Assembly (NCBI RefSeq): GCF_012569285.1
Contig: NZ_CP046198.1
Coordinates: 287,590-351,589 of the forward strand
Length of the DNA stretch: 64,000 bases
Direction of reading: 5' to 3'
DNA from: Enterobacteriaceae endosymbiont of Donacia proxima
GTDB taxonomy: Bacteria > Pseudomonadota > Gammaproteobacteria > Enterobacterales > Enterobacteriaceae
Shown: positions 28,495-41,872 of the stretch, piece after piece
Layout: each line of letters begins with the position of its first letter
Position numbering within the stretch: the stretch's first letter is position 1
Notes under the pieces: generated by a model
Databases searched by the model: none
Told to the model about the DNA's origin: nothing
Seen by the model: only the letters and a program-made list of their open reading frames with translations
Made by a program: the position numbers and the translations under genes

Positions 28495-30327
28495 TTATTT
28501 TTTTTTATCCCATTCAGGAGGTCTTACTTTTTTTCTAGCCATTAAATCATCAATTTGCAATGATCCTATAGTTTCATATTTTATAAGAGTATTTTTCATT
28601 TCATGTAAAATATCAATATTATTTTGTAAAATTTTTAAAGCTCTATCATAATTTTCTTGTATTAAATATTTTACCTCTTGATCAATAATTTTTGCAGTTT
28701 CATCAGACATATGTTTTGCTTTCGTAACTGATCTACCTAAAAAAATTTCACTTTCTTCTTCTAAATATAATAAAGGACCTAATTTTTTAGAAAATCCCCA
28801 TTGTGTTACCATATTTCTTGCAATATTAGTCGCAATTTTAATATCATTAGATGATCCTGTTGAAACATATTTTTCACCATAAATAATTTCTTCTGCGATC
28901 CTTCCTCCATATAATGTAGAAATTTTACTTTCTAATTGTTGACGACTAATATGTATTATATCAATTTCAGGTAAAAAAAATGTTATTCCTAATGCTCTTC
29001 CTCGAGGAATAATAGTTACTTTATGGACAGGATCGTGATCTGGAACTAATCTTCCTATAATTGCATGTCCTGCTTCATGATAAGCAATTATTTCTTTTTG
29101 TTTTTCTGTCATTACTAAAGAACGTCTTTCTGTACCCATCATAATTTTATCTTTAGCTTTTTCTAATTCTAACATAGAAACTGAATTACTATTTTGACGA
29201 GCTGCTAATAATGCTGCTTCATTTACTAAATTTGCTAAATCAGCTCCTGAAAATCCTGGTGTACCTCGTGCTAAAATTTTAAGATCTACTTCTTTAGTTA
29301 TAGGAACATTTTTTATATGTATTTTTAATATTTGTTCTCTTCCTCTAATATCAGGTAAACCTACTATTACTTGACGGTCAAAACGACCTGGTCTTAAAAG
29401 TGCTGGATCTAATACATCTGGACGATTAGTAGCTGCGATTACAATAACATTTTCATTATTATTAAACCCATCCATTTCTACTAACATTTGGTTTAATGTT
29501 TGTTCTCTTTCATCATGTCCTCCTCCTAATCCGGCACCTCTTTGTCTTCCTACCGCATCTATTTCATCAATAAAAATAATACATGGAGAAGATTTTTTAG
29601 CTTGATTAAACATATCTCTTACTCTAGAAGCACCTACACCTACAAACATTTCTACAAAATCAGAACCTGAAATAGTAAAAAATGGTACTTGTGATTCTCC
29701 AGCAATAGCTTTAGCTAATAAAGTTTTTCCAGTACCAGGAGGACCTATCATTAAAATTCCTTTAGGAATTTTACCTCCTAATTTTTGAAATTTAACTGGT
29801 TCTTTTAAATAATCAACTAGTTCTTTAACTTCTTCTTTAGCTTCATCACATCCAGCTAAATCATTAAATGTAGTTTTTATTTGATCTGGAGTTAACATCT
29901 GAGCTTTACTTTTACCAAAAGATAAAGCACCTTTACTACTATTTTGTAATTGACGTATAAAAAATATCCAAATTCCGATTAATAATAACATTGGAAACCA
30001 TGAAATAAAAATAGATAGTAATAAACTAGGTTTTTGTAAAGGTTCTCCTAATATTTTAACATTTTTTGAAAATAAAATTCTTAATAACAATGGATCATAT
30101 ATAGGCATATATGTAATATAATTACTTCTATCTTTTCTAAAAACATGAATTTGTCTACTATTAATACTAATTTTAAATATTTTATTTTTTTTAACTTCAG
30201 ATAAAAAAGTTGTGTATGAAATTCTTTCTTTTTTATTAAATGAATTTAAATTAAGACTCTGTACAGTTGATATAAATATCACTGCCATCGCTAACCAGAG
30301 AATTAAGTTTTTTGCCATGTCTTTCAA
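28495..30327 (-). CDS. ftsH: ATP-dependent zinc metalloprotease FtsH
   Basis: Membrane-anchored AAA+ protease that degrades damaged membrane and some soluble proteins. It is 610 residues (E. coli 644). Two membrane segments (about 8-24 and 107-123) are followed by Walker A GPPGTGKT (195-202), [12 protein letters not shown] and the zinc motif HEAGH (417-421). The C-terminal tail is shorter than in E. coli. The TTG at 30327 lies six bases after AGAGG and is taken as the start; the ATG three codons on (MAKN, as annotated in E. coli) is 16 bases from it. It is downstream of rlmE as in E. coli. Confidence 0.97.
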   Translation of the reverse strand: MKDMAKNLILWLAMAVIFISTVQSLNLNSFNKKERISYTTFLSEVKKNKIFKISINSRQIHVFRKDRSNYITYMPIYDPLLLRILFSKNVKILGEPLQKPSLLLSIFISWFPMLLLIGIWIFFIRQLQNSSKGALSFGKSKAQMLTPDQIKTTFNDLAGCDEAKEEVKELVDYLKEPVKFQKLGGKIPKGILMIGPPGTGKTLLAKAIAGESQVPFFTISGSDFVEMFVGVGASRVRDMFNQAKKSSPCIIFIDEIDAVGRQRGAGLGGGHDEREQTLNQMLVEMDGFNNNENVIVIAATNRPDVLDPALLRPGRFDRQVIVGLPDIRGREQILKIHIKNVPITKEVDLKILARGTPGFSGADLANLVNEAALLAARQNSNSVSMLELEKAKDKIMMGTERRSLVMTEKQKEIIAYHEAGHAIIGRLVPDHDPVHKVTIIPRGRALGITFFLPEIDIIHISRQQLESKISTLYGGRIAEEIIYGEKYVSTGSSNDIKIATNIARNMVTQWGFSKKLGPLLYLEEESEIFLGRSVTKAKHMSDETAKIIDQEVKYLIQENYDRALKILQNNIDILHEMKNTLIKYETIGSLQIDDLMARKKVRPPEWDKKK

Positions 30328-30363
30328 AGAGTAACCTCTTATAACTGTATAATATATTTTATA

Positions 30364-30996
30364 TTAATTTTTATATCCTTTTGCAACAATATAAATTTCA
30401 CTGGATTGAGATCTTGAAGCATTAGGTTTTCTAATTTTTACTATTCTAAATATAGAATTAATTTTATTATAATATTTATTAAATTCCTTACATTGAAAAG
30501 TTTTTATTAAAAAAATTCCATTATTTCTTAAATAAGAATAACATAAATTTAATACTGATTCATTTAGGTTAATAATATGTGGTATATCTATTTCTTTTAT
30601 ACCAGAAATATTAGGTGATAAATCAGACATAATCATATCTATTTTTTTTTTATTAAATTTTTTTAAAATTCTATTTAGAAAAATAGAATCATATATATTA
30701 CCTTGGTGAAAATTAACATTTTTAATAAAATTCATAGGTAATATATCAAATGCAATAATTTTACCTTTGTTACCAATTTTTGATGAAGCAAAACTTGACC
30801 AACCTCCAGGAGATGATCCTAAATCAATTAATATCATATTTTTTTTAAAAATTTTATCTATTTTTTCTATTTGTTCTAATTTAAACCATGATCTTGATCT
30901 ATATTTATTAATATTATTTTTAACTTTTTTTATATAAAAATCTTTATAATTATTTTTTAACCATAATTTAGATTTTTTATTTTTTTTATATATCAT
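30364..30996 (-). CDS. rlmE: 23S rRNA (uridine-2552) 2'-O-methyltransferase
   Basis: Methylates U2552 in the A-loop of 23S rRNA. It is 210 residues (E. coli 209). The SAM motif DLGSSPGGW is at 58-66, and the catalytic tetrad is Lys39 (SWFKLEQ), Asp125 (MSDLSP), Lys165 (LIKTFQ) and Glu200 (SSEIYIV). All four are conserved with a one-residue offset from E. coli. It forms the ancestral rlmE-ftsH pair. Confidence 0.97.
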   Translation of the reverse strand: MIYKKNKKSKLWLKNNYKDFYIKKVKNNINKYRSRSWFKLEQIEKIDKIFKKNMILIDLGSSPGGWSSFASSKIGNKGKIIAFDILPMNFIKNVNFHQGNIYDSIFLNRILKKFNKKKIDMIMSDLSPNISGIKEIDIPHIINLNESVLNLCYSYLRNNGIFLIKTFQCKEFNKYYNKINSIFRIVKIRKPNASRSQSSEIYIVAKGYKN

Positions 30997-31205
30997 AAAA
31001 TTATTTAATAAATAATTTTTTATTTTAAGTAATTTTTAAAAATAAAAAACTTTATAATATTAAATATTTCTTTTTAATTACATTTACTAGCTAAAGTTGG
31101 TAAATTATTTATTTAAAATAAACTTATATTTTAATTATTATAATTATGTATATTATTATTTTAATAATAAAATAATGTAATATCCAACTATAAAAATTTT
31201 TTAAA

Positions 31206-31238
31206 ACAAAAAAAAATTATAATATAATGCGCATTATA
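31206..31238 (-). terminator. Rho-independent terminator of the rpoBC operon
   Basis: Immediately after the rpoC stop is a 16-base perfect palindrome, TATAATGCGCATTATA (31223-31238), followed on the minus strand by a run of nine T (complement of 31208-31216). The GCGC centre stands out in an otherwise A/T spacer. Confidence 0.75.
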
Positions 31239-31244
31239 ATTATT

Positions 31245-34200
31245 TTAGCTAGAATTAGCATTTAATAATTCAGTTAAATTAGCAGCTGCTGAATCTGCAG
31301 AAGAAATATTACTGTTTTTTATTTTATTATTAATTTTCTTTTTATTAAGACGATTTGTATGATAAGTATAACCAGTACCTGCAGGAATTAATCTTCCTAC
31401 AATTACGTTTTCTTTTAATCCTTTTAATTCATCGCTTTTCCCAGCAACTGAAGATTCAGTTAAAACTCTAGTTGTTTCTTGAAAAGAAGCAGCTGAAATA
31501 AAAGAAGAAGTAGCTAATGATGCTTTTGTTATTCCTAATAAATTTCGATTATATTCTGCTATTTTTTTCCCTTGTTCTTTTAATTTTTTATTTGTAATTT
31601 TAATTACTGAGACATCTAATTGTTCGCCTTCTAAAAAATTAGAATCTCCCATTTTTGTTATAGTTGCTTTACGCAACATCTGTCTTACAATTACTTCTAT
31701 GTGTTTATCATTAATTTTGACTCCTTGTAATCTATAAACATCTTGAACTTCATTAATTATATAATTTGTTACAGCATTAACACCTCTTAATCTTAAAATA
31801 TCATGTGGAGATTCAGGACCATCAGAAATAATATCTCCTTTATTTATTAATTCACTTTCAAATACATTAAGTTGTCTCCATTTTGGTATCATTTCTTCAT
31901 GTGTTTTAATATTTGAATCAATAGGAGTAATGATTATTCTTCTTTTACCTTTTGTTTCTTTTCCGAATGAAATAATACCACTAATTTCTGCCAAAATAGC
32001 CGCATCTTTAGGTTTTCTTGCTTCAAATAAATCTGCTACTCTAGGAAGTCCTCCAGTAATATCTTTAGTGCCACCTGAATCTTGAGGTACTTTTGCTAAA
32101 ACATCACCTGCATTAACATAACTACCATCTTTTAGATGTATAATAGATTTATTAGGTAAAAAATAATGTGCTGGCATATCATTCCCAGATATGATTATAT
32201 CTTCATTATTATGATTAATAATTTTGATCATAGGTCTAAAATCTTTACTAATAAAAGGTCTTTCAGAAGTATCTAATACAACAATTGAGGCTAATCCAGT
32301 TAAATCATCAGTTTGTTTTATAATTGTTTGTCCCTCTATCATGTCAATAAATTTAATTTTACCTTTTACTTCTGTAATAATCGGCATAGTATGAGGATCC
32401 CAATATGAAACTATTTCTCCTGATTTAACATCGGACCCATTTTTTTTTGTTATGATAGCACCATATGGTATTTTATAACTTTCTATAATTTTATTTAAAC
32501 TATTAATAATTTTTAATTCAGCATTTCTAGAAATAACTACTAATTTTTGAACAAAATTAATTACTGATTTTACATTTACTAATTTTATAATTCCATTATT
32601 TTTAATTTGAATATTAGATTCTGTTGCTGATCGTGATGCTGCACCTCCAATATGGAATGTACGCATTGTTAATTGTGTACCTGGTTCACCTATTGATTGA
32701 GCAGCAATCACTCCTATTGCTTCTCCTTTATTTATAATATGTCCTCGAGCTAAATCACGTCCATAACAATATGAACATACACCAAAATTAGTTTCACAAC
32801 TAACGACAGAACGTACTTTAATATTATCAATAGAATGTTGTTCTAACATATTACAATATTTTTCATTTAATAATGTATTTCTACAAATAAGAATAGTTTT
32901 ACTGTCTTTTTTATAAATATTTTCTGCAGTAACTCGTCCTAAAACCCTTTCTCTTAATGATTCTTTTATCTCTTTTCCAGTGATAATGGAGGAAATTTTA
33001 ATCCCATTTAAAGTTAAACAATCATCTTCTGTTATGACTAAATCTTGTGCTACATCTACTAATCTTCTTGTTAAATATCCAGAATTTGCTGTTTTTAAAG
33101 CAGTATCGGCTAATCCTTTTCTCGCTCCATGAGTAGAAATAAAGTATTGTAAAACATTTAATCCTTCTCTAAAATTAGCAATAATGGGAGTTTCAATAAT
33201 TGAACCATCGGGTTTCGCCATTAAACCTCTCATACCAGCTAATTGTCTAATTTGAGCCGCCGAACCTCTAGCCCCAGAATCTGCCATCATAAAAATATTA
33301 TTGAAAGAACTTTGTTTAATTATGGAACCATCTTTATCAGTTATTTTTTCAATGGATAAATTTTTCATCATAGCTTTCGATACTTTTTCATTTGCTGCAG
33401 CCCAAATATCAATAACTTTATTATATCTTTCGCCTGCAGTAACAAGACCAGATTGAAATTGTTCTTGTATTTCATTAACTTCAGATTCTGCTTCATTAAT
33501 AATTTCAGTTTTATTTTGGGGTATAATAATATCATCTATACCTACAGAAGCACCTGATTTAGCTGCATAATAAAAACCAGTATACATAATTTGATCTGCA
33601 AAAATAACTGTAGATTTTAACCCTAAGATTCTATAACATGTATTTAAAACTTGAGAAATGTCTTTTTTCCCTAAAGTTTTATTTATCATATGGTATGGTA
33701 TACCTTTAGGTACTTGATTCCAAAAAATTGCTCTTCCAATAGTTGTTTTGACAATAATATTATTTTTAATCCATTTATTTGTTATTAAATCTTTATTAAA
33801 TTCTTTAATTTTTACTTTCACACAAGCATGTAAATCAGCTTGTCCTATATTATAAACACGTTCAGCTTCTTTAGGGCCTGTTAATATCATTCCTTCTCCA
33901 TTTGCATTAACTTTATCTTTAGTCATATAATATATTCCCAATACTACATCTTGAGATGGAACAATAATTGGCTCTCCATTTGCTGGAGATAAAATATTAT
34001 TAGTAGACATCATTAAAATTCTTGCTTCTAACTGTGCTTCTAATGTTAAAGGAACATGTACTGCCATTTGATCTCCGTCAAAATCAGCATTATAAGCGGC
34101 ACATACTAAAGGATGTAATTGTATAGCTTTACCTTCGATTAAAAGTGGTTCAAATGCTTGTATCCCTAATCGATGTAATGTAGGAGCTCTATTTAGTAAA

Positions 34201-35462
34201 ACAGGATGTTCTTTAATTACCTCGTCTAAAATATCCCATACTATTGATTCTTCTTTTTCAACCATTTTTTTTGCAGATTTAATAGTAGTTGCAAATCCTC
34301 TAATTTCTAATTTACTATATATAAATGGTTTAAATAATTCTAATGCCATTTTTTTAGGTAAACCACATTGATGCAGATGTAAATAAGGGCCAACTGTTAT
34401 AACAGATCTTCCTGAATAATCAACTCTTTTACCTAATAAATTTTGTCTAAATCTTCCTTGTTTTCCTTTAATCATATCTGCTAATGATTTTAATGGACGT
34501 TTATTAGAACCTATAATTGCTTTACCTCTTCTACCATTATCTAATAATGCATCTACTGCTTCTTGTAACATTCTTTTTTCGTTTTTTATTATAATATCAG
34601 GAGCTGATAATTCTAACAAACGTTTTAATCTATTATTACGATTTATAACTCTTCTATATAAATCATTTAAATCTGATGTTGCGAATCTACCTCCGTCTAA
34701 AGGAACTAAAGGTCTTAAATCAGGAGGTAATACAGGTAATATATTCATAATCATCCATTCTGGTTTATTACCTGAATATATAAAAGATTCTAGTAATTTT
34801 ATTCTTTTACCGATTTTTTTTCTTTTAGTTTCTGAATTAGTATTATATAATTCATTACGTAATAATTTACATTCTTTTTTTAAATCAATATTCTTTAGCA
34901 AATATTGTATTGCTTCTGCACCCATTTTTGCTTCAAATTCATTCCCAAATTCTTCTAATAAATTTAAATATTGTTCTTCAGATAAGATTTGTTTTTTTTC
35001 TAAAGATGACATACCTTCTTCTACAACGACATATGATTCAAAATATAAAACTTTTTCTATATCTCTTAATGGCATGTTAAGTAATAATCCAATTCTAGAA
35101 GGTAATGATTTTAAAAACCATATATGTGCAATTGGAGAAGCTAATTCTATATGCCCCATTCTATCTCTTCTTACCTTTGTTTGTGTAACTTCAACTCCAC
35201 ATTTTTCACAAACAACACCCCTATGTTTTAAACGTTTATATTTACCACATAAACATTCGTAATCTTTAATAGGACCAAAAATACGAGCGCAAAATAAACC
35301 ATCTCTTTCAGGTTTAAAAGTACGATAATTAATCGTTTCAGGTTTTTTTACTTCTCCAAAAGACCAAGATTTTATCATATCAGAAGAAGCTAGAGAAAGT
35401 TTTATTGAATCAAATTCTTCTATCTTATTTTTTGATTTTAAAAAATTAAATAAATCTTTCAC
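31245..35462 (-). CDS. rpoC: DNA-directed RNA polymerase subunit beta'
   Basis: Catalytic large subunit of RNA polymerase. It is 1405 residues, against 1407 in E. coli, with no large deletion. The N-terminal zinc ribbon ([20 protein letters not shown]) and the Mg-binding [12 protein letters not shown] are intact, as are the trigger-loop region ([23 protein letters not shown]) and the second zinc site ([13 protein letters not shown]). The start is GTG (35462-35460) with GAGG upstream, the same unusual start used by E. coli rpoC. It follows rpoB by 60 bases. Confidence 0.99.
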   Translation of the reverse strand: MKDLFNFLKSKNKIEEFDSIKLSLASSDMIKSWSFGEVKKPETINYRTFKPERDGLFCARIFGPIKDYECLCGKYKRLKHRGVVCEKCGVEVTQTKVRRDRMGHIELASPIAHIWFLKSLPSRIGLLLNMPLRDIEKVLYFESYVVVEEGMSSLEKKQILSEEQYLNLLEEFGNEFEAKMGAEAIQYLLKNIDLKKECKLLRNELYNTNSETKRKKIGKRIKLLESFIYSGNKPEWMIMNILPVLPPDLRPLVPLDGGRFATSDLNDLYRRVINRNNRLKRLLELSAPDIIIKNEKRMLQEAVDALLDNGRRGKAIIGSNKRPLKSLADMIKGKQGRFRQNLLGKRVDYSGRSVITVGPYLHLHQCGLPKKMALELFKPFIYSKLEIRGFATTIKSAKKMVEKEESIVWDILDEVIKEHPVLLNRAPTLHRLGIQAFEPLLIEGKAIQLHPLVCAAYNADFDGDQMAVHVPLTLEAQLEARILMMSTNNILSPANGEPIIVPSQDVVLGIYYMTKDKVNANGEGMILTGPKEAERVYNIGQADLHACVKVKIKEFNKDLITNKWIKNNIIVKTTIGRAIFWNQVPKGIPYHMINKTLGKKDISQVLNTCYRILGLKSTVIFADQIMYTGFYYAAKSGASVGIDDIIIPQNKTEIINEAESEVNEIQEQFQSGLVTAGERYNKVIDIWAAANEKVSKAMMKNLSIEKITDKDGSIIKQSSFNNIFMMADSGARGSAAQIRQLAGMRGLMAKPDGSIIETPIIANFREGLNVLQYFISTHGARKGLADTALKTANSGYLTRRLVDVAQDLVITEDDCLTLNGIKISSIITGKEIKESLRERVLGRVTAENIYKKDSKTILICRNTLLNEKYCNMLEQHSIDNIKVRSVVSCETNFGVCSYCYGRDLARGHIINKGEAIGVIAAQSIGEPGTQLTMRTFHIGGAASRSATESNIQIKNNGIIKLVNVKSVINFVQKLVVISRNAELKIINSLNKIIESYKIPYGAIITKKNGSDVKSGEIVSYWDPHTMPIITEVKGKIKFIDMIEGQTIIKQTDDLTGLASIVVLDTSERPFISKDFRPMIKIINHNNEDIIISGNDMPAHYFLPNKSIIHLKDGSYVNAGDVLAKVPQDSGGTKDITGGLPRVADLFEARKPKDAAILAEISGIISFGKETKGKRRIIITPIDSNIKTHEEMIPKWRQLNVFESELINKGDIISDGPESPHDILRLRGVNAVTNYIINEVQDVYRLQGVKINDKHIEVIVRQMLRKATITKMGDSNFLEGEQLDVSVIKITNKKLKEQGKKIAEYNRNLLGITKASLATSSFISAASFQETTRVLTESSVAGKSDELKGLKENVIVGRLIPAGTGYTYHTNRLNKKKINNKIKNSNISSADSAAANLTELLNANSS

Positions 35463-35522
35463 AAATTTCTTACCTCAATTATACTATTACTAGTAAATTT
35501 TATACTTTAAAGTAAGTATTAA

Positions 35523-38500
35523 TTATTTTTTTTCTAAATTAATATTTAAACCTAATGAACGTATTTCTTTAAGTAATACATTAAAAGATTCTGGAATACC
35601 AGCATTCATTTGATGATTTCCATCAACTATATTTTTATACATTTTAGTTCTACCATTTACATCATCTGATTTAATTGTTAACATTTCTTGTAAAGTATAT
35701 GCAGCTCCATATGCTTCTAAAGCCCAAACTTCCATCTCACCAAATCTTTGTCCTCCAAATTGAGCTTTTCCACCTAATGGTTGTTGTGTTACAAGACTAT
35801 ATGAACCTGTAGATCTAGCATGCATTTTATCATCCACTAAATGATTTAATTTTAACATATACATGTATCCTACAGTAACTGGTCTTTCAAAAGCTTCTCC
35901 TGTACGTCCATCATATAATTTTATTTGCCCAGAAACTGGTAAATCAGATAATTTTAACAACTCTTTAATTTCTTCTTCATGAGCTCCATCAAATACTGGT
36001 GTAGCAATAGGCATCCCTTTTTTTAAATTATTTGCCAATAAAAGAATTTCTTTATCAGTAAAATTATTTAAATTTACATTTTGACGTATATTATTACCTA
36101 TACTATAGGCTTTATTAAGAAATAAACGAATTTTTTCTATATTTTTTTTTTCTTCTAGTAAACTACGAATTTTATTTCCGATGCCTTTGGCAGCCATACC
36201 TAAATGAGTTTCTAAAATTTGTCCTATATTCATTCGAGAAGGTACACCTAAAGGATTTAATACAATATCAATCGGAATACCATCTCCATCATAAGGCATA
36301 TCTTCTACAGGACAAATTTTAGAAATAACTCCTTTATTACCATGTCTTCCTGCCATTTTATCTCCTGGTTGTATTTGTCTTTTAACAGCTAAATTTACTT
36401 TAATAATTTTTAAAATACCGGGAGCTAAATCATTTCCTTGTGTAATTTTAATTTTTTCTAATTCTATTTTTTTTTTAAAATTTTTTTTTATTTCTTTATA
36501 TTTTTCAATAAAATAATTTAATTTTTTTTGATTTTTTTCGTTTTTAACGGAAAGAGAATTAATAAAATTAATATTAATATTTTCAATATTATTAACAATA
36601 TTTTTTTTTAATAAAAAATTTTTTATATTTAAAAGTATATTTTTTTCAAAAATTTTTTGTTCAGCTAATAAATTTTTTTGAATTTGTTTAAATTGCATTT
36701 CTTCTATTTCTAGAGTTCTTTTATCTTTTTTTACACCATCTCGTGTAAAAATTTGTACATCAATTACAGTTCCATTCATGCCGTTAGGCACTCTTAAAGA
36801 AGTATCTTTTACATCAGAAGCTTTTTCACCAAAAATCGCACGTAATAATTTTTCTTCTGGTGATAATTGAGTTTCTCCTTTAGGAGTTATTTTACCTACA
36901 AGAATATCTCCATTTTGTACTTCAGCGCCAATATATACTATTCCACATTCGTCTAATTTAGTTAAAGAAGATTCATTTACATTTGGTATATCAGATGTAA
37001 TTTCTTCTGGTCCTAATTTTGTATCACGTGATATACAAGATAATTCTTGTATATGTATAGTAGTAAATTTATCTTTTTGAACAATTTTTTCAGATAATAA
37101 AATAGAATCTTCAAAATTATATCCATTCCATGGCATAAAAGCTACTCTCATATTTTGACCTAATGCTAACTCTCCTAAATCGGTAGCAGGACCATCAGCT
37201 AATACATCACCTTTCTTTACATATTCATCTAAATGAACACATGGTGTTTGATTTATGCATGTATTTTGATTTGATCTTATATATTTTTCTAAATAATAGA
37301 TATCGATATTATTATCAATAATATCATTTCTTTTTATAAAGATACGTGTAGAATCTATATATTTTATAATCCCAGAATTTTTAGCAATAACGGTTACACC
37401 AGAATCTACAGCTACAACTCGTTCCATACCAGTTCCTACTAATGGTTTTTCTGTTTTTAGTGTAGGCACCGCTTGCCTTTGCATATTAGCACCCATTAAT
37501 GCACGATTAGCATCATCATGTTCTAAAAAAGGAATTAAAGAAGCACCTACAGAAACAATTTGTTGTGTAGAAACATCCATATAATGGATTTGTTCTTTTT
37601 TAAAAAAACCTGCTTCACCTTTATAACGACATGTAATAAAATCATCAATAATATATTTATTTTTATCTATATTAGTATTAGCTTGAGCAATAATAAAATT
37701 ACCTTCTTCTATAGAAGATAAATAATTAATTTTATCAGTAACATATCCATTTTTAACTAATCTATAAGGTGTTTCTAAAAATCCATATTCATTTGTTCTT
37801 GCATAGACTGATAACGAATTAATTAAACCAATATTAGGTCCTTCAGGTGTTTCTATAGGACATACTCTACCATAATGTGTAGGATGAACATCTCTAACTT
37901 CAAATCCTGCTCTTTCTCTAGTTAAACCACCTGGACCTAAAGCAGAAATACGTCTTTTATGTGTAATTTCTGATAATGGATTATTTTGATCCATAAATTG
38001 TGATAATTGACTAGAACAAAAAAATTCTTTTAAAGCTGCAGAAATAGGTTTGGCATTTATCATATCTTGAGGCATTAAAGTTTCTAAATCGCCTAAAGAT
38101 AATCTTTCTTTAACAGCTCTTTCTACACGAATTAAACCTATACGAAATTGATTTTCTGCCATTTCTCCAATAGAACGAATTCTTCTATTACCTAAATGAT
38201 CAATATCATCAATACTTCCGTTACCATCACGAATGGTAATTAATTTTTTAATAACATCTATAATATCTTCTTTATTTAAAATTCCAGGACCAAAAATATT
38301 TTGACGTAATAATGAACGATTAAATTTCATTCTCCCTACGGGAGATAAATCATAACGATCTTCGACGAAAAATAATTTTTTAAATAAAAGTTCTGCAGCA
38401 TCTTTTGTAGGAGGTTCTCCAGGTCTCATCATTCTATAAATTTCTATTAAAGCATCTAAACGATTAGTTGTACTATCTAATTTTAATGTTTCAGATATAT

Positions 38501-39533
38501 AAGATCCATGATCTAAATCATTAGTAAAAATTGTTTCGATAATATTTTGATTATGAAAAATTTTATTAACGATATCTATCGTTAAAGGATAATTTGCCGA
38601 AATAATTACTTCACCAGTACTTTTATCTATATAATCTTTAATAACTATTTTATTTACCATATACTCTATAGGTATATTAATATATTTAATATTATCATTT
38701 TTTAAATGATTAATGTGACGTAGAGTAATTCTTTTTCCTTTTTCTATATATATAATATCATTATTTTTAATATCAAAAAATGCTGTTTCTCCTCTTAATC
38801 TATCCGGTATTAATTTTAATGTAATTTGTTTCCCTTTTATTTTATAAATATTTTTTTTAAAAAAAATATTTAATATTTCTTCCACATCATAACCTAAAGC
38901 ACGTAGAATAACTGTAACTGGTAATTTTCTCTTTCTATCTATACGTACAAAAATATTATCTTTAGAGTCAAACTCGAAATCTAACCAAGATCCTCTATAA
39001 GGAATAATACGAGCATTATATAATATTTTTCCTGATGAATGAGTTTTTCCTTTATCACTATCAAAAAAAACTCCAGGACTTCTATGTAATTGTGAAACTA
39101 CTACACGTTCAATACCATTAACTATAAAAGTACCATTTTTTGTCATTAATGGTATTTCTCCCATATATACTTCTTGCTCTTTTATATTTTTAATAGGTAA
39201 TCCTGGTTTTTCTTTATCATAAATAATTAATCTTAATTTTACTTTTATAGGAGCTGAATATGTCATTCCTCTAATATGACATTCTTTCATAGTAAAAAGT
39301 GATTTTCCTAAATTATAATTTAAATATTCTAATTTAGCATTTCCACTATAACTGGTAATAGGGAAAATACTTTTAAATGCAGCTTCTAAACCATACTGTC
39401 CTGTAGGATCTTGTGTTATAAATTTTTTAAATGAATCTATTTGGATAGAAAGTAAATATGGAATATTTAAAACTTGAGACCTTTTTCCAAAATCTTTACG
39501 AATACGTTTTTTTTCAGTTTGAGAATAAACCAT
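35523..39533 (-). CDS. rpoB: DNA-directed RNA polymerase subunit beta
   Basis: Second largest catalytic subunit of RNA polymerase. It is 1336 residues (E. coli 1342). The rifampicin-pocket region ([31 protein letters not shown]) is wild type, and [12 protein letters not shown] and the C-terminal clamp-connecting sequences are present. The lineage-specific insert near residues 940-1040 keeps its length, but its sequence has drifted into a Lys/Asn/Ile-rich stretch ([20 protein letters not shown]). It lies in rplK-rplA-rplJ-rplL-rpoB-rpoC order. Confidence 0.99.
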   Translation of the reverse strand: MVYSQTEKKRIRKDFGKRSQVLNIPYLLSIQIDSFKKFITQDPTGQYGLEAAFKSIFPITSYSGNAKLEYLNYNLGKSLFTMKECHIRGMTYSAPIKVKLRLIIYDKEKPGLPIKNIKEQEVYMGEIPLMTKNGTFIVNGIERVVVSQLHRSPGVFFDSDKGKTHSSGKILYNARIIPYRGSWLDFEFDSKDNIFVRIDRKRKLPVTVILRALGYDVEEILNIFFKKNIYKIKGKQITLKLIPDRLRGETAFFDIKNNDIIYIEKGKRITLRHINHLKNDNIKYINIPIEYMVNKIVIKDYIDKSTGEVIISANYPLTIDIVNKIFHNQNIIETIFTNDLDHGSYISETLKLDSTTNRLDALIEIYRMMRPGEPPTKDAAELLFKKLFFVEDRYDLSPVGRMKFNRSLLRQNIFGPGILNKEDIIDVIKKLITIRDGNGSIDDIDHLGNRRIRSIGEMAENQFRIGLIRVERAVKERLSLGDLETLMPQDMINAKPISAALKEFFCSSQLSQFMDQNNPLSEITHKRRISALGPGGLTRERAGFEVRDVHPTHYGRVCPIETPEGPNIGLINSLSVYARTNEYGFLETPYRLVKNGYVTDKINYLSSIEEGNFIIAQANTNIDKNKYIIDDFITCRYKGEAGFFKKEQIHYMDVSTQQIVSVGASLIPFLEHDDANRALMGANMQRQAVPTLKTEKPLVGTGMERVVAVDSGVTVIAKNSGIIKYIDSTRIFIKRNDIIDNNIDIYYLEKYIRSNQNTCINQTPCVHLDEYVKKGDVLADGPATDLGELALGQNMRVAFMPWNGYNFEDSILLSEKIVQKDKFTTIHIQELSCISRDTKLGPEEITSDIPNVNESSLTKLDECGIVYIGAEVQNGDILVGKITPKGETQLSPEEKLLRAIFGEKASDVKDTSLRVPNGMNGTVIDVQIFTRDGVKKDKRTLEIEEMQFKQIQKNLLAEQKIFEKNILLNIKNFLLKKNIVNNIENININFINSLSVKNEKNQKKLNYFIEKYKEIKKNFKKKIELEKIKITQGNDLAPGILKIIKVNLAVKRQIQPGDKMAGRHGNKGVISKICPVEDMPYDGDGIPIDIVLNPLGVPSRMNIGQILETHLGMAAKGIGNKIRSLLEEKKNIEKIRLFLNKAYSIGNNIRQNVNLNNFTDKEILLLANNLKKGMPIATPVFDGAHEEEIKELLKLSDLPVSGQIKLYDGRTGEAFERPVTVGYMYMLKLNHLVDDKMHARSTGSYSLVTQQPLGGKAQFGGQRFGEMEVWALEAYGAAYTLQEMLTIKSDDVNGRTKMYKNIVDGNHQMNAGIPESFNVLLKEIRSLGLNINLEKK

Positions 39534-39631
39534 ATGGTTCCTCAGTTATCTGATAAATTAAACAATTTAATTAAATTAATATTTATTTTATAGATATTTA
39601 TAAATAAGTTTTTATTTAAATTTTTATAAAA

Positions 39632-40000
39632 TTATTTAATTTCTATCTCTGCTCCAGAAATTTTTAATTTAGATTCTAAATCTAATGCTTCTTGTTTAGA
39701 AATAGATTCTTTTAATACTACAGGAGCTGATTCTACTAAATCTTTAGCTTCTTTTAATCCTAAATTTAAAATATTTCTAACAGTTTTTATAACGGAAATC
39801 TTATTATTTCCTATATTTTTAAGATGTATACTAAATTCAGTTTGTTCTTCTTTTTTTTCTTCTTGTTGATTATTATCTTGTTTACTTGTTATTACACTAG
39901 AAACACCAAATTTTTTTTCCATAGAATTGATTAAATCCATTATATCCATAATAGACATTGATTCTATAGCTTCTATGATTTGTTTTTTGGTTATGGCCAT
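39632..40000 (-). CDS. rplL: 50S ribosomal protein L7/L12
   Basis: Stalk protein that recruits translation GTPases. It is 122 residues (E. coli 121). The N-terminal dimerisation helix (IIEAIESMSIMDIMDLINSMEKKFGV), a Gln/Glu-rich hinge and the C-terminal domain (NKISVIKTVRNILNLGLKEAKDLVE) are clear. GGAAGAT precedes the ATG. It lies between rplJ and rpoB. Confidence 0.98.
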   Translation of the reverse strand: MAITKKQIIEAIESMSIMDIMDLINSMEKKFGVSSVITSKQDNNQQEEKKEEQTEFSIHLKNIGNNKISVIKTVRNILNLGLKEAKDLVESAPVVLKESISKQEALDLESKLKISGAEIEIK

Positions 40001-40046
40001 TTTATCTTCCTAAAATAATAAGAATTTTGTATATAAATAAATTAAT

Positions 40047-40535
40047 TTATTTTATATTTTTAATCGCAATTAAGATTCTATAAAATCTACCTATAGAAAT
40101 ATCTTTTATAATTAGTAAAAAACGTATAATAGCTTCTTTATATGTAGGTAATTCAGCTAAAAAATCAATATTTTCACTATTTATTATTTTATTATTAAAT
40201 GATGCTGCTTTAATTATTAAATTATTATCTAATTTACTAAATTTTTTTAGTAAACGAGCCGCAGAACCAGGATGTTTAAACGAATAAGCTACTAATATAG
40301 GACCATGTATTAAAGAATCTAAACATTCAAAACTACTACCTTTGATAATTAATTTTAATAATTTATTTCTTATAATATTTATAGTAACATTTTTATTTTT
40401 ACTTTTTTTTCTTAATTTATTTAAATTATTATTATTAACACCACAAAAATTAGCAATAACAACTGATAAAGCACGTTTATTTATTTTACTCATTTTTGCA
40501 ACAATCATTTTTTTTTTTTTAATATTTAATGACAT
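40047..40535 (-). CDS. rplJ: 50S ribosomal protein L10
   Basis: Anchors the L7/L12 stalk on 23S rRNA. It is 162 residues (E. coli 165), with MSLNIKKKKMIVAKMSKI, FECLDSLIHGPILVAYSFKHPGSAARL and LPTYKEAIIRFL matching the family. It is preceded by a probable internal promoter in the rplA-rplJ gap. Confidence 0.97.
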   Translation of the reverse strand: MSLNIKKKKMIVAKMSKINKRALSVVIANFCGVNNNNLNKLRKKSKNKNVTINIIRNKLLKLIIKGSSFECLDSLIHGPILVAYSFKHPGSAARLLKKFSKLDNNLIIKAASFNNKIINSENIDFLAELPTYKEAIIRFLLIIKDISIGRFYRILIAIKNIK

Positions 40536-40631
40536 TATAAGATTATTGCACTCCTAAATTTTATAAAACAAGAATTATTATAATTTATAATATAAAACGA
40601 TTAAAATTTTAATTTTTTATTAAAAATTATG

Positions 40632-40660
40632 ACTATAATATATTTATTTTTTATTGTAAA
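40632..40660 (-). promoter_or_regulatory. Internal promoter upstream of rplJ (position of E. coli PL10)
   Basis: On the minus strand TTTACA (40660-40655) and TATAGT (40637-40632) are exactly 17 bases apart in the 133-base rplA-rplJ gap. E. coli has a promoter at the same place, separating rplKA from rplJL-rpoBC. Confidence 0.55.
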
Positions 40661-40668
40661 GAAAAATA

Positions 40669-41370
40669 TTAATTAATTAAATTAATACAATCTTTAGTAA
40701 TATCTAAAGATAAACCCATAGTAGAAGATATATATATTTTTTTAAAAAAGTTATTTTTTAATTGTACTGGTTTATATTTTTTTAAAATTTTCAATAAACT
40801 TTTTAAATTTTCTTTAATTTTTTTACTTTCAAAATTAATTTTACCAATAGTAGTATGAATAATTCCATTTTTATCATTACGAAAATTAATTTGTCCGTCA
40901 CGTATCTTTTTAATTGTTTTATCTATATTATTTGTGATTGTACCTAATTTAGGATTAGGCATTAATCCTTTAGGTCCTAAAATAGGTCCTAATTTAATTA
41001 CTAAATCCATAGCTTCTGGAGTAGAGATAACTATATCAAAATTTTTTTCACCATTAATAATTTTTTTTGATAGATCATCCATCCCAACTAATTTCACTCC
41101 TAGTTTTTTAGCTTGTATTGCTTCTTTACCATCGGCAAAAACTGCTATTTTAATATTTTTTCCAGTACCATAGGGTAAGGATACACTTCCTCTAATATTT
41201 TGTTCAGTTTTTTTAGGATTTATACCTAAAACAATAGCAATATCAATACTTTCAATAAATTTAACTTTACTTAAAGTTTTAAGATTATTAATAGCTTTTA
41301 TAATAGAAAATTGTTTTTTAATGTTTATATTTTCATGAATTAATTTCATTCTTTTTGTTAATTTTATCAT
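40669..41370 (-). CDS. rplA: 50S ribosomal protein L1
   Basis: Binds 23S rRNA at the E-site stalk and, in E. coli, represses its own rplKA mRNA. It is 233 residues (E. coli 234). The signatures GTGKNIKIAVFADG, LGPILGPKGLMPNPKLGTIT and GQINFRNDKNGIIHT are intact. The ribosome-binding site overlaps the end of rplK, only 6 bases upstream, indicating coupling. Confidence 0.98.
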   Translation of the reverse strand: MIKLTKRMKLIHENINIKKQFSIIKAINNLKTLSKVKFIESIDIAIVLGINPKKTEQNIRGSVSLPYGTGKNIKIAVFADGKEAIQAKKLGVKLVGMDDLSKKIINGEKNFDIVISTPEAMDLVIKLGPILGPKGLMPNPKLGTITNNIDKTIKKIRDGQINFRNDKNGIIHTTIGKINFESKKIKENLKSLLKILKKYKPVQLKNNFFKKIYISSTMGLSLDITKDCINLIN

Positions 41371-41376
41371 AATATT

Positions 41377-41805
41377 TTAATCCTGAATAATTAAACCCAT
41401 TGATATAGCAGTCCCTTTTATAGAAGACATCATAGATTCAATATTAGTCCCATTCATGTCAATATATTTTATTTTTGCAATTTCACGAATTTGGTCATGT
41501 GTAATTGTTCCAATTTTATCTTTTTTCGGTTTATTAGCTCCTTTTTTTATCCCTAAAAATTTTTTTATTAATGCAGATACTGGAGGAGTTTTAGTTATAA
41601 ATGTAAAAGTTTTATCAACATAAATTGTAATAATTACTGGTATAGGCATTCCTTTTTCTAAATTATTAGTTTTTAAATTAAAATTTTTACAAAAGTTCAT
41701 AATATTTATACCATGTTGTCCTAATGCCGGACCTATAGGAGGACTAGGATTAGCATTACCAGCTGGAACTTGTAATTTTACATAAGTTTTAATTTTTTTA
41801 ATCAT
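41377..41805 (-). CDS. rplK: 50S ribosomal protein L11
   Basis: Forms the GTPase-associated centre with 23S rRNA. It is 142 residues, identical in length to E. coli. [27 protein letters not shown] and the C-terminal RNA-binding [21 protein letters not shown] region are conserved. It lies between nusG and rplA. Confidence 0.98.
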   Translation of the reverse strand: MIKKIKTYVKLQVPAGNANPSPPIGPALGQHGINIMNFCKNFNLKTNNLEKGMPIPVIITIYVDKTFTFITKTPPVSALIKKFLGIKKGANKPKKDKIGTITHDQIREIAKIKYIDMNGTNIESMMSSIKGTAISMGLIIQD

Positions 41806-41872
41806 AAAAAATCTCTATTAATTAATAATTATAATAAAAAATATCTAGAACATATAATTTTTTAAAATTATT